NCBI GenBank assembly: GCA_963704855.1
Contig: CAVPHY010000028.1
Span: 62,001 to 126,000, forward strand
DNA length: 64,000 bases
Direction: 5' to 3'
Origin: SZUA-36 sp963704855
Lineage (GTDB): Bacteria; Pseudomonadota; Gammaproteobacteria; Xanthomonadales; SZUA-36
In this document: positions 38,080-47,193 of the stretch, one piece after another
Numbering within the stretch: position 1 is the first letter of the stretch
How the letters are laid out: each line of letters opens with the position of its first letter
Program-made: the position numbers and the translations under genes
Notes under the pieces: model-generated
The model's input: the letters and a program-made list of their open reading frames with translations, nothing else
What the model was told of the DNA's origin: nothing
Database searches by the model: none

Positions 38080-38991
38080 TCGTCAATCGTCCCGAGGAAT
38101 TTCTCGCCAGGCTGGATTCCGAAACCTTTCCGGTAACAGGCCCGGCCTGTGCAAAGGCCGTGATGCTGGTGGAGCCAATGGATTTCACCGTGAACACGGA
38201 ATCGGCCATCGATAACCACTACATGGATCTGGATCACGTTGCAGACTCAAAGCGTGCGCTTGAGCAGGCGCGCGGTCTGGCCAGCTTGATTGCCGCCCAG
38301 GGTATCGAGGTGATCAGTTTCCCGGGCAAGCGTGAAGCGCCCGACGGCGTTTTCCCAAACAATGTATTCGCCACGACGCACGATCGTCTGATTGTCGGCC
38401 GTATGCTGCGCCCGAGCCGGCAGTTAGAGGCGGAAAGACCGGACATCCGCGCCTGGTTTCAAGCGCGTGGATACCAGGAAATCGATCTCAGCCACCGGGA
38501 CCTGGTTGCCGAACTGACCGGTACACTGATCGTGGATTCAGCGCGGCGTATCGGCTTCTGCGGTATGACAGGCCGGGTCAACCAGGCAGGGCTCGAAGCC
38601 ATGAACGAGGCCTTCGACCTGAAGATGACGTTCGGTTTTGACCTGCGGCCCGAGGAATACCACACCAATGTCATCATGATGGTGCTCGCCAGCCGCGCCT
38701 GCGTGATCTACCCGGGCGGGTTCACGGATCCGGCCGTACCTGCGGCCATTGCCCGGGCGTTTCCTGATCGCACGCTGGTACTGAATACGGCGGAACAGAC
38801 CGCATTCGCCGCCAATTGCATTGCCCTGACCGAGAAGGACCTGTTCATGAGCCAGACCAGCCTTCGATGCCCTGCGTGATTCAAGCCGCAGGACACTGGA
38901 AGACTGGGGTTTCACGATCCATGCCACGCCACTGGATGAAATTGAAAAAGCCGGCGGGAGCCTGCGCTGCATGGTGGCTGAAATTTTTTAA
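38076..38991 (+). CDS. Amidinotransferase/arginine-deiminase-fold hydrolase (frameshifted)
   Basis: 304 residues after correction. Family motifs are DGVFPNNVFAT (about 90-100), LTGTLIVD, the EYHTNVIM histidine motif, and the C-terminal catalytic cysteine in GGSLRCMVAEIF. The cysteine segment is out of frame in the raw sequence. Removing one C of CC at 38857-38858 gives SQTAFDALRDSSRR and reconnects it. The closest known relatives are CtlX-like and other guanidine- or ureido-group hydrolases. The substrate is unknown. It overlaps dusA by four bases. Confidence 0.82.
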
Positions 38992-39080
38992 AGCCGGCAA
39001 AATTGTTCAGGAGGAATTCACCTGCTTGCGTTAGAATAATTCACCTGTACAGAAATTGGTAGGGAACCACCCGGATTTCC

Positions 39081-39326
39081 ATGCGAACAAAAATGTTTCA
39101 AAAATTTTGCCTTGTGCTGCTGGTATCACTGATGTCGGTATCGGCATGGGCTATCAGCCTGGAAGAGGCTGCGAGACAGGCGGCCCAGCAGAATGACGCC
39201 AAGGTTTTGTCCGCAAGAACGGTGCAAAAGGGTGACCGGCGGGTGCATGAAATAAAATTGCTGACCCGCGACGGGGTGGTTAAAACCGTCAGGATTCCTG
39301 ACAACGACAATGGCAAGAGACGCTAA
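39081..39326 (+). CDS. Small exported PepSY-like protein
   Basis: 81 residues with a signal peptide (residues 1-23, ending SAWA). The mature part resembles a truncated PepSY repeat (ISLEEAARQAAQQNDAKVLS, then VHEIKLLTRDGVVKTVRI). Such small periplasmic proteins often precede PhoP/PhoQ-like systems and may modulate the sensor. It lies 11 bases before the response regulator. Confidence 0.78.
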   Translation: MRTKMFQKFCLVLLVSLMSVSAWAISLEEAARQAAQQNDAKVLSARTVQKGDRRVHEIKLLTRDGVVKTVRIPDNDNGKRR

Positions 39327-39337
39327 CAGGGGCCATC

Positions 39338-40012
39338 ATGCGCATACTCGTAGTAGAAGATGATAGCGGTTTACAGAACTCGCTGGCAGAGATACTACGC
39401 GGCGCGGGTTACGCGGTCGACGTCAGCGGTGATGGTATAGAAGGCCTGTTTTTTGGCCAGGAGTATCCACTTGATCTGGCGATCATCGACCTGGGTTTGC
39501 CGGGTTTGCCGGGTCTTGACCTGATACGCAAACTACGCGCACAGGAACGCCGTTTTCCGATCCTGATCCTGACCGCGCGTGCCGACTGGCAGGACAAGGT
39601 GGAAGGTCTCGAGGCCGGCGCCGATGATTACCTGACCAAGCCGTTTCACCCGGAAGAGCTCAAGGCACGGGTCGGCGCCCTGTTACGGCGCTCGGCCGGT
39701 CATGCGCAACCCGTGATTGAGCATGGGCCGTTGAAAATTGACCTGGTCAGCCAGCGGGTCTTCAATGGTGAACTGGAGATCGACCTGACCACCTATGAGT
39801 ACAAGGTATTTGAGTACTTGCTGATGCACCCTGACCACGTGGTTACAAAGACGGTCCTGTCCGAACATATTTACGAGGAAGATGCAGACCGCGACAGCAA
39901 TGTCATCGAAGTATTCGTCGGCCGCCTGCGCCGGAAGATCGATCCCGACGGTGTTCTGAACCCGATCGAAACACTCAGGGGCAGGGGTTATCGGCTGAAC
40001 AGACCGAAATAG
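39338..40012 (+). CDS. PhoP-like response regulator
   Basis: A 224-residue OmpR-family regulator. Receiver domain at 1-115 with acidic pocket E7/D8 and phospho-acceptor D51 (IIDLGLPG), followed by a winged-helix DNA-binding domain (about 130-220, with VIEVFVGRLRRKID). Its stop overlaps the kinase start (TAGTG). Confidence 0.92.
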   Translation: MRILVVEDDSGLQNSLAEILRGAGYAVDVSGDGIEGLFFGQEYPLDLAIIDLGLPGLPGLDLIRKLRAQERRFPILILTARADWQDKVEGLEAGADDYLTKPFHPEELKARVGALLRRSAGHAQPVIEHGPLKIDLVSQRVFNGELEIDLTTYEYKVFEYLLMHPDHVVTKTVLSEHIYEEDADRDSNVIEVFVGRLRRKIDPDGVLNPIETLRGRGYRLNRPK

Positions 40013-41385
40013 TGAGTGTAAAAGTCAACCAGCAGAAACCTTTCTCCTTGCGAACACGCCTGCTTGTACTGGCTGTTTTACTGATGGCCATATCCCTTGG
40101 CCTGGTCGGGTCCGCATTGGATTCTGCATTCCACCGCAGCAGCGAAGCCGGCTTGCGGGCGCGGATGGAATCACTGGTCTACCTGGTGCTGGCGGCGACC
40201 GAGGTGGGTGAGCAGGGCTCACTGGTGTTTGATGACGATCTCGGCGACCCGCGCCTGGGCCAGCCGGGCTCGGGAATTTATGCCAGTGTCAGCGGTGTCG
40301 ATGACCATTGGGCTGTCGTCCTCATCCCTCGGTGTCAGCCTGCCGGAACCGGTTCAGGTTTCAGACGGGTGAAAGCGAATTTAGACGGGCCGGTGCCAGA
40401 ACCGGTTTTTTTTACACTTTTCGATACGGCGTCAGCTGGGAGCTTTCTGAAGGGCGGATGTTACCGGTGACCGTTACCATCCTGGTTGACCCGGCGGAGC
40501 TGCAACCGGAATTGCAGGCGTTTCGCACCGGTCTTTGGCAGAGCCTCGGTTTGACGGGTTTGATCCTGGTGCTGGCGCAAATCCTGTTGCTGGCACTCGG
40601 GTTACGGCCGCTGCGACGCATCACCGAGGATATTTCGGGTATCGAGTCCGGGAAACTTGAGCGCCTGGAAGGGAATTACCCCAGGGAACTCGAACCGCTG
40701 CAACGTAATCTCAACCACCTGCTGGATACCGAGCAGGCCAACCAGAGCCGCTACCGCAATGCACTTGATTCACTGGCACACAGTCTTAAAACACCGCTGT
40801 CAGTCATCCGTTCCAGCCTGCCTTCGGATAATTCCCCGAAAACGCTTGCGATTCAGGATGCCGTCACGGATATGCAACACCTGATCGCCACCCGTTTACA
40901 GCGGGCCGCGGCCTCTGCACGCAGCTCAAATGCACCGGCGGTTAATGTTAAAACCCAGGTCGAGCGCCTGGTGTCTTCATTGAAACGTGTCTATTCTCAG
41001 AAATTGATAAACTTCGATGTCATGATTGAGCCTGGCCTGGACTTTTACGGTGAACAACGCGATTTTCTGGAGTTGGCGGGTAATCTGCTCGACAATGCCT
41101 GTAAGTACGGCAACGGCCAGGTTCGGGTATCCGCCCAGGCAATGGATGCACAAGACAGCCGTGCGGGTATCTCGCTTGCAGGTGGATGATAACGGCCCGG
41201 GTATCGCCGAACATGAACGCGAGCAGTTGTTGCAACGCGGTGTGCGTGGAGACGAGCGTGTCGAGGGTGATGGCCTGGGGCTGGCCATCATGCTGGAGAT
41301 CGTCAGCGCCTACCACGGCGATATTGCGATTAAACAGGGTGAACTCGGCGGGGCCTGTGTGAGCGTTACGCTCAAGACGCGTTAA
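40012..41385 (+). CDS. PhoQ-like sensor histidine kinase (three frameshifts in this sequence)
   Basis: 456 residues after correction. One membrane helix near 17-40, a periplasmic sensor domain, a second helix around 170-190, HAMP, the H-box LAHSLKTPLSVIR, N-box ELAGNLLDNACKYG, and G-boxes DDNGPGI and GLGLAI. The frame breaks at GGG 40310-40312, GGG 40367-40369 and TT 41176-41177. Removing one base at each rebuilds one continuous protein. All catalytic boxes are intact, so the gene is probably functional. Start GTG 40012 is coupled to the regulator. Confidence 0.87.
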
Positions 41386-41396
41386 AAGGAGATCTG

Positions 41397-42188
41397 ATGT
41401 TACAACTGATGGAAATCATGCGGCGTTTACGTGACCCGGAAAACGGTTGTCCGTGGGATGCAAAGCAGGATTTTTCAACGATTGCCCCGTATACCATCGA
41501 AGAGGCCTACGAGGTTGCCGATGCCATCGCCCGGGGCGATATGGCCGATCTTGCGGACGAACTGGGTGATCTTTTATTCCAGGTGGCCTTCCACGCGCAG
41601 ATGGCCAGCGAGCAGGGCAGTTTTGCTTTTGACGATGTCCACCAGGCCATTTGCGACAAGATGATCCGACGTCACCCGCACGTGTTCGCAGATCTGGAAA
41701 TCAGGGATGCAGCACATCAAAAGCAGGCCTGGGAAGACTACAAGTCCGAGGAAAGAAAACAGAAGGGCGAACACAGCCTGATGGATGGTATCCCGGCCGG
41801 TATGGCCGAGTTGCAACGGTCCGTCAAATTGCAAAAGCGCGCCCGCAAGGTTGGCTTCGACTGGCCATCGGCAGAACCGGTGCTGGACAAGATTGAAGAG
41901 GAACTCGCTGAAATGCGCTCGGCGATGGCCGCCGGTGACCATGATGCAATGGAGGACGAACTGGGCGACCTGCTGTTTACCGCTGTCAACCTGGCACGTC
42001 AGCTGGATGTTGACCCCGGCACGGCACTGCGGCGCAGCAATGCCAAGTTCGAGCAACGTTTCAGGGCCATGGAAGAATCTGCCGGTGGTCAGGATGGTCT
42101 GAATGGTCTGAACCTCGAGGCAATGGAAGACCTGTGGCAGGAAACCAAGAGACTGCAGGCAAACAAGAAGACGAATAAGGACTCGTAA
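41397..42188 (+). CDS. mazG: Nucleoside triphosphate pyrophosphohydrolase MazG
   Basis: 263 residues with two MazG domains. The N-terminal one has LRDPENGCPWDAKQ and the metal-binding EEAYEVADAI and ELGDLLFQVAFHA; the C-terminal one has ELAEMRSAM and DELGDLLFTAVNLARQL. The enzyme hydrolyses all NTPs to NMP and pyrophosphate. Ribosome binding site AAGGAG precedes the ATG. Overlaps rmuC by one base. Confidence 0.95.
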   Translation: MLQLMEIMRRLRDPENGCPWDAKQDFSTIAPYTIEEAYEVADAIARGDMADLADELGDLLFQVAFHAQMASEQGSFAFDDVHQAICDKMIRRHPHVFADLEIRDAAHQKQAWEDYKSEERKQKGEHSLMDGIPAGMAELQRSVKLQKRARKVGFDWPSAEPVLDKIEEELAEMRSAMAAGDHDAMEDELGDLLFTAVNLARQLDVDPGTALRRSNAKFEQRFRAMEESAGGQDGLNGLNLEAMEDLWQETKRLQANKKTNKDS

Positions 42189-43565
42189 TGGGCGTCTGGG
42201 AAATCATCAATGAATGGCTGGCGCAACTGGATATCAACAGCGTCATCATGGGGCTCTGGGCAGGTCTTGTCCTTGCCCTGATCAGCGCACTGATCGCCGC
42301 AAAAATCGCCCGGCGAAAAGGCGCGGAAGCAGAAATAGCGCGTTTACAACCGCTCAACGAGACACTCGAGACCGGCTTGAAAGCCTGCGAGACAGAACTG
42401 GCTGATACCCGGCGCACCCTTGCGGTCACCGAAACCCGCCTTGAAGAACAGCAGCAACACCACCGGGTTGAAAAGGCCTCGCTCGAAGATGCGGAAAAAC
42501 GCCTGACCGAGTCCTTTGATCGCCTCGCCGGAAAGGTATTTGATCAACGTTCCAGCCAGTTCACCGAATTGAGTGAGAAGCAATTATCCGGCCTGTTGAA
42601 ACCGTTGACGAAAGACCTCGAAACCTTCCGCGACACGGTCGATAAAAACAGCCGTGAGGATATTCGCCAGCACGCGGCCCTGCAGGAAAAGCTCAAGCAG
42701 ATGGAAGGTCTGAACGAGCGTTTGCACAAGGAGGCACAGAACCTGACCAAGGCTTTAACCTCCGACGTCAAGGCGCAGGGCAACTGGGGTGAGCAGCAAC
42801 TCGAGCGCCTGATGGAACTGGCCGGTCTCGTCAAGGGTGAGCATTACTACACGCAATATTCAACGGTAGGTAACAACGGCGAACGCCTGCAACCGGATTT
42901 CGTGCTGAAGCTACCGGAAAACCGCAGCATCATCCTCGATTCCAAGGTTTCCCTGACCGCCTGGACCCGTTACCAGTCCGAGGAAGATGAGGCCCGGCGT
43001 GACGGCCTGCTGGCCGAGCACGTGGGTTCGATCAGGGCCCATATCGCCGGTCTCGGCAAAAAGAACTACCCCGATGTGGAAGAGCTCAACGCACTGGATT
43101 TCGTACTGATGTTCGTGCCGATCGAATCCGCCCTGATCGTGGCGCTTCAGACGGATCCCGGGCTTACCCGAGTACGCCTTGCAACAGCGTGTTGCCCTGC
43201 TGTCACCGGCCAATTTCCTCGCAACGGTACGCACGGTCGCCTCGGTGTGGCAGGTACACAAACAGAATACCAATGCCCAGGATATCGCCCGCCGCGCCGG
43301 TCTTTTGTACGACAAATTCGTCGGTTTTGTCGATAATCTGAAAGATGTCGGTATGCGTCTCGACCAGGCCAGGAAATCGTACGATGACGCTTTCAACCAG
43401 TTAACCACCGGTGCCGGCAACCTGGTCGGCCAGACCGACAAGCTCAGCAAACTGGGTGCCCGCCACGCCAAGCAGCTCGAAGCCGGTATGGTGGAAAAAG
43501 CCATCGATGAAACCCTTGACGGCGACGGTTATGTACGACTGGTCAAGGAAGAAGACCAACCATGA
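42188..43565 (+). CDS. rmuC: DNA recombination protein RmuC (frameshifted in this sequence)
   Basis: 458 residues after correction. An N-terminal membrane helix (about 18-38), a coiled coil (40-150) and the RmuC nuclease-like core (GNWGEQQLERLMELAGL, then LQPDFVLKLPENRSIILDSK). The frame breaks at GGG 43160-43162. Removing one G gives DPGLPEYALQQRVALLSP. The C-terminal coiled coil is complete. RmuC limits rearrangements at inverted repeats. Confidence 0.9.
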
Positions 43566-43587
43566 TCCAATCAGGAACGATTCCCAC

Positions 43588-44572
43588 ATGAAAATTAGCA
43601 AATTGATCACTATTGCTGCCGCCGCTTGCTTGGAACCGGCAGCCTGGCGTTAGCCGATGACGAGCCAAAGGCCAATGACCAGTCAACGGCCGAAAAGCCG
43701 ACCGCAAAATCGGGCACGGTGATGGCTGCCCATGTTGCAACTAACGCCGATGAACTGGCTAAACAGCTCGCAATAATAGCTCACTGATCAGTGTTCCATT
43801 TCAATACAATTATTCGCAAACATACGGTGATGATGGTTACAGGAATCTGCTGAATATTCAGCCGGTCATGCCGATTTCAATATCCAAAGACTGGAACCTG
43901 ATTTCCCGGACCATTTTGCCGATCATTCGACAGAAACACTTCAGCCGGCCAAGCTTGAATTGTGACACCACCCGTGGAGTTCTCTCCGAAACATCGACGG
44001 ATAACTGGAGCGTATGGGTGCCCTCAACCCCACGTTTAAGGGAAAGTGGTATTACTGGGCGTTCGGGCCACGGCTATTGTATTGAAGCAGTCGGGTGCCT
44101 GGACTTATGGAATGCTGGTTAACCAACTCTGGAATACAGGTGGAGCCGGAGCAGTCATGTTCAAAAAGGACCCTTTGCAGATTTGAATTTGAGAACCATG
44201 ATCGGGCCGGGTATTGGCTACCGTTTCTTCGAAAGCAAACCACTGAACCTCACACTGGAAATCGGTCCTTACTATCTGAAAGACGATTTTATTGATCAGC
44301 CTGATGAGTCCTTCTGGGGCCCGGCCTGGTACCTGGATTACGACCAGGAGGTCTGGAAGAAGCGATTGCAAATTTACCATCGTCAAACTGGTTTTCAGGG
44401 CGTTAATAATTCAGACAAGTTCCTCTGGCGCTCATGGACAGGTATCCGGGTTCCCCTGGTAGCAGGATTGTTCGGCAGCCTGGAGTATGAGGTCGACTAC
44501 GACAGTGAACCGGCGGTAGAAGCGGAAACCACGGATCAGACGTTCAAACTGAAGCTTGGGTACAAGTGGTAA
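43588..44572 (+). pseudogene. Decayed, apparently chimeric outer-membrane protein gene
   Basis: Begins with a signal-peptide-like start (MKISKLITIAAAAC) and moves through several frames. About 43632-43770 reads LGTGSLALADDEPK. From 43772 it reads SLISVPFQYNY, then IQPVMPISISKDWNLIS, and near 44075-44130 it reads AIVLKQSGAWTYGMLVNQLW. These match the N-terminal two-thirds of a beta-barrel family labelled neuromedin-U-like transporter. From 44183 on, a different family appears: the C-terminal half of a DUF481 protein (GPGIGYRFFESKPLN to LKLGYKW). The shifts are mostly missing bases, unlike the +1 errors elsewhere, and a region of the first barrel is absent. This suggests a deletion fusing two genes. 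Confidence 0.65.
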
Positions 44573-44975
44573 AAACAGGTAGGTGGTTCGGTCACAAGTG
44601 CGGTCAAGAAAGAATACCACCTGACGATTGCTCGAAAAACGTTTCATGATCCATCTAACACGGTTTACGATCCAAATTTTCCTGGCGCATGGTATCTGCC
44701 GGGTGCAACCGTCGCCGGGAATGTCGGTGCCTACGTTAACTCGTCGATTGTTAATAGTTTTGACCCTTCTTGTCTTTGTGTGTGAGTCAGTGCATTGTCA
44801 ACTTTATGTCAATCGAAAATAAATATTATTGTCAATGAATACGCACTGCGACACCGGGCAGGTGAGAGCGATTCGCCCGAGGCGTATTGGCGCTCCGAAT
44901 TTAGATAGTGCAAAGATGGGCTAAAATGAACTGTTTAACCATCGGTAAACCTGCCTTTGTAAACCGGAGCATTTG
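44573..44975. other. AT-richer gap with no supported gene
   Basis: 403 bases of lower GC than the surroundings. A 68-codon stretch in the frame of the preceding stop (KEYHLTIARKTFHDPSNTVY and onwards, to about 44787) looks protein-like but has no start, so it may be a further gene remnant. The end of the gap carries a ribosome binding site for the DUF849 gene. Confidence 0.4.
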
Positions 44976-45822
44976 ATGTCTGAAATCGACATGTTACCCC
45001 TTGTCGTCATGTGCGCACCCAACGGCGCCCGGCTGGGCAAATCCGATCACGCCTCGGTGCCCCTGACCCCGGCTGAGTTGGCCGATTGCGCGGAGCAACT
45101 GCTGGCTTGCGGCGTGTCGGTGCTGCACCTGCATGTGCGGGACAAGCTCGGACGGCATACGCTGGATGTGCAGGCCTATAGCGAGGCCATGACAGCCATC
45201 CGCGAACGCGTGGGGGATGAGCTGATTTTGCAGGTTACCACCGAGGCAGTCGGTGCGTATGGGCGGCAACAGCAAATGGCGCTGGTGCGTGAACTGCGCC
45301 CGGAGGCGGTATCGCTGGCCTTGCGCGAGTTATGCCCGGATCAGGACTCCATTGCCGAGTGCGAGCCGGTTTTTCCACTCCATCCGGGAGGCTGGCGTCT
45401 GGCCACAATACATCCTGTATTCAGCGGCCGAAGTCGAGCGCTTCGATGCGTTGCGGCGCGACGGTGTGTTTGGTGAAGAACGGCCATTCGCCCTGTTCGT
45501 ATTGGGCCGCTACAGCGAATCAGGGGAGGGTGATCCGACCGAACTCAACGCCTTTCTCGATGCTGCGGGGGCGGTCGACTTTCCGTGGGCAGTTTGTTGC
45601 TTCGGCGCGGCCGAGGCCGAGGCGGTCAGCCATGCGGCGAGGCTCGGAGGACATGCCCGTATCGGTTTCGAGAACAACCGGGTTATGCCAGGCGGGGCCA
45701 TCGCGCTCAACAATGCTGAACTGGTGCGTGCGACCCTGGCAGTTTATTCGGAATCCGATACCCCGGCACGACCGTTCGCCACGGCGGAGTGGGTACGCAA
45801 ACACCTGGCAGCCGGCGCCTGA
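44976..45822 (+). CDS. Beta-keto acid cleavage enzyme, DUF849/BKACE (frameshifted)
   Basis: 281 residues after correction. Enzymes of this TIM-barrel family (Kce and relatives) condense a beta-keto acid with acetyl-CoA and release acetoacetate plus a new acyl-CoA. The zinc ligands are visible in VLHLHVRD and in the ARIGFENNRVMPGG segment near the C-terminus; the N-terminal CAPNGARLGK is typical. The frame breaks at CC 45366-45367. Removing one C gives ECERFFHSIREAGVWPQY. The start is ATG 44976 with GGAGC upstream. It converges with the aminotransferase gene. Substrate unknown. Confidence 0.87.
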
Positions 45823-45876
45823 TTCAACAAGTGGCACGCAGAATGCCGCTTATTGCAGGATAATTGACTCAACCCG

Positions 45877-47190
45877 CTACAAACCCAGGGTCTCAAGCAC
45901 CAGCGGCTTATAACGATCGATAAACTTCTCCAGCGCGAGGTGCACTTTAAACAGGTGTTTTTCTGTCATCGGCAGCGACTGGAACACATCACCACGTCCC
46001 GCTATCAGCACACCCTCGTGTAATAACTCCATGTGTAATAAGGGCCGCAGCGAAAGGCATCCGGCGGTGATATCCCTTCGTCTTTGCACGGGCTTTTTGG
46101 AAAAATGAATCGCAAATATCGATCCAAGCCCGTTGCAGTACATCGGCACGTCTTTGCGGGTGAACAAATCGTTGAGTGCCAACCGGAATGCCTCGGACCA
46201 TTCAAGGAACTCCAGTGCCCTTTGCGGTGTATAAATTTGACCCATTCCTGCGGCGCCGGCGGCCATTGAACAGACATTGTTGTTGAATGTGCCGGCGTGG
46301 TTCCACGTCCCCGGTTTTTTGGGATTATAGTTCTCCATGATATCGGCGCTCCCGCCGAAGGCGCCCGTCGGCAAACCACCACCGATAAATTTACCGAGCG
46401 TGGTCAGGTCGGGGTTGATACCCATCAGGCCCTGGATACCCGCCGGCCCGATGCGTGCCGTTTTGACCTCGTCAAAAATAAGCAGGGCGCCGACATCCCG
46501 GGTCTCCTGCCGAAGCATTTCCAGGAATTCCCGGGTGCCCGGAATATTGCCACCGGCACCGAGGATGGGCTCAACAATCACCGCAGCCAACTCACTACCC
46601 ATCTGGCGTATCAGATCAGCGGTTTCCTCGACATCGTTGTAATGGGACAGCACAAAGTCATACGGGACATTGTTCCTCGAGTCGCCATTGGGGAACTTGA
46701 TCACACCGCCGTGATAGGCTCCGTGAAATGCCATGATCTTGTCACGACCGGTAAAAACACGGGCCGTGGTGATTGCCATCAGGTTCGCTTCGGTGCCGGA
46801 GTTGCAAAACCTGAGCTTGTCGATGGAATCAAACCGGGCACATAGCAGACCAGCCAGCTCCCGCTCGTAGTGGGTTGGTGCGCCCATAACAACACCGCGA
46901 TCAATCGCTTCATGCACAGCAGCCCGGATAATACTGTCCGAATGACCAAACAGACCTGCCGAGTACTCACACAGGAAATCGGCGTAGCGGTGCCCATCCA
47001 GGTCAACCAGTTCCGCGCCCTCACCACGAACCATGGTCAGGGGGAAGGGATCGTAGTGCAGAACCGAACGGGTATTACCACCGGGCAAAAACTGCTCGGC
47101 GTCTCTATCTGCTTCCAGGCTGCGTGGATTGGCCGCCACAAAGCGTGCCCGCGATTCTTCTATCGCGAGCCTGACCGATTCGCTTGTCAT
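45877..47190 (-). CDS. Class III aminotransferase, probable beta-amino acid transaminase
   Basis: A 437-residue PLP enzyme resembling glutamate-1-semialdehyde aminomutase, but with features of beta-phenylalanine aminotransferase. PLP lysine K267 (TTLGKFIGGGLPTGAFGG), D240 in LLIFDEVKT, the SGTEAN loop, R41 in NTRSVLHYDPFPLT and R399 in AGRGDVFQSLP occupy the same relative positions that I recall for the Variovorax enzyme, where the arginines bind the alpha-carboxylate of a beta-amino acid. A role in heme synthesis is unlikely in this context. It lies three bases after the thiolase gene. Predicted product: a beta-keto acid for the DUF849 enzyme or the CoA transferase. Confidence 0.82.
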   Translation of the reverse strand: MTSESVRLAIEESRARFVAANPRSLEADRDAEQFLPGGNTRSVLHYDPFPLTMVRGEGAELVDLDGHRYADFLCEYSAGLFGHSDSIIRAAVHEAIDRGVVMGAPTHYERELAGLLCARFDSIDKLRFCNSGTEANLMAITTARVFTGRDKIMAFHGAYHGGVIKFPNGDSRNNVPYDFVLSHYNDVEETADLIRQMGSELAAVIVEPILGAGGNIPGTREFLEMLRQETRDVGALLIFDEVKTARIGPAGIQGLMGINPDLTTLGKFIGGGLPTGAFGGSADIMENYNPKKPGTWNHAGTFNNNVCSMAAGAAGMGQIYTPQRALEFLEWSEAFRLALNDLFTRKDVPMYCNGLGSIFAIHFSKKPVQRRRDITAGCLSLRPLLHMELLHEGVLIAGRGDVFQSLPMTEKHLFKVHLALEKFIDRYKPLVLETLGL

Positions 47191-47193
47191 TTC

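Noticed and set aside
40012..41385. Histidine kinase as a pseudogene
   Set aside because: All catalytic boxes are intact and three one-base removals restore the full protein, matching the error pattern in other genes.
44628..44822. 64-codon open frame after the decayed outer-membrane gene
   Set aside because: No ribosome binding site and no recognisable domain; another frame in the same interval looks more protein-like.
45877..47190. Heme biosynthesis hemL
   Set aside because: Substrate arginines match beta-amino acid transaminases and the neighbours are catabolic.
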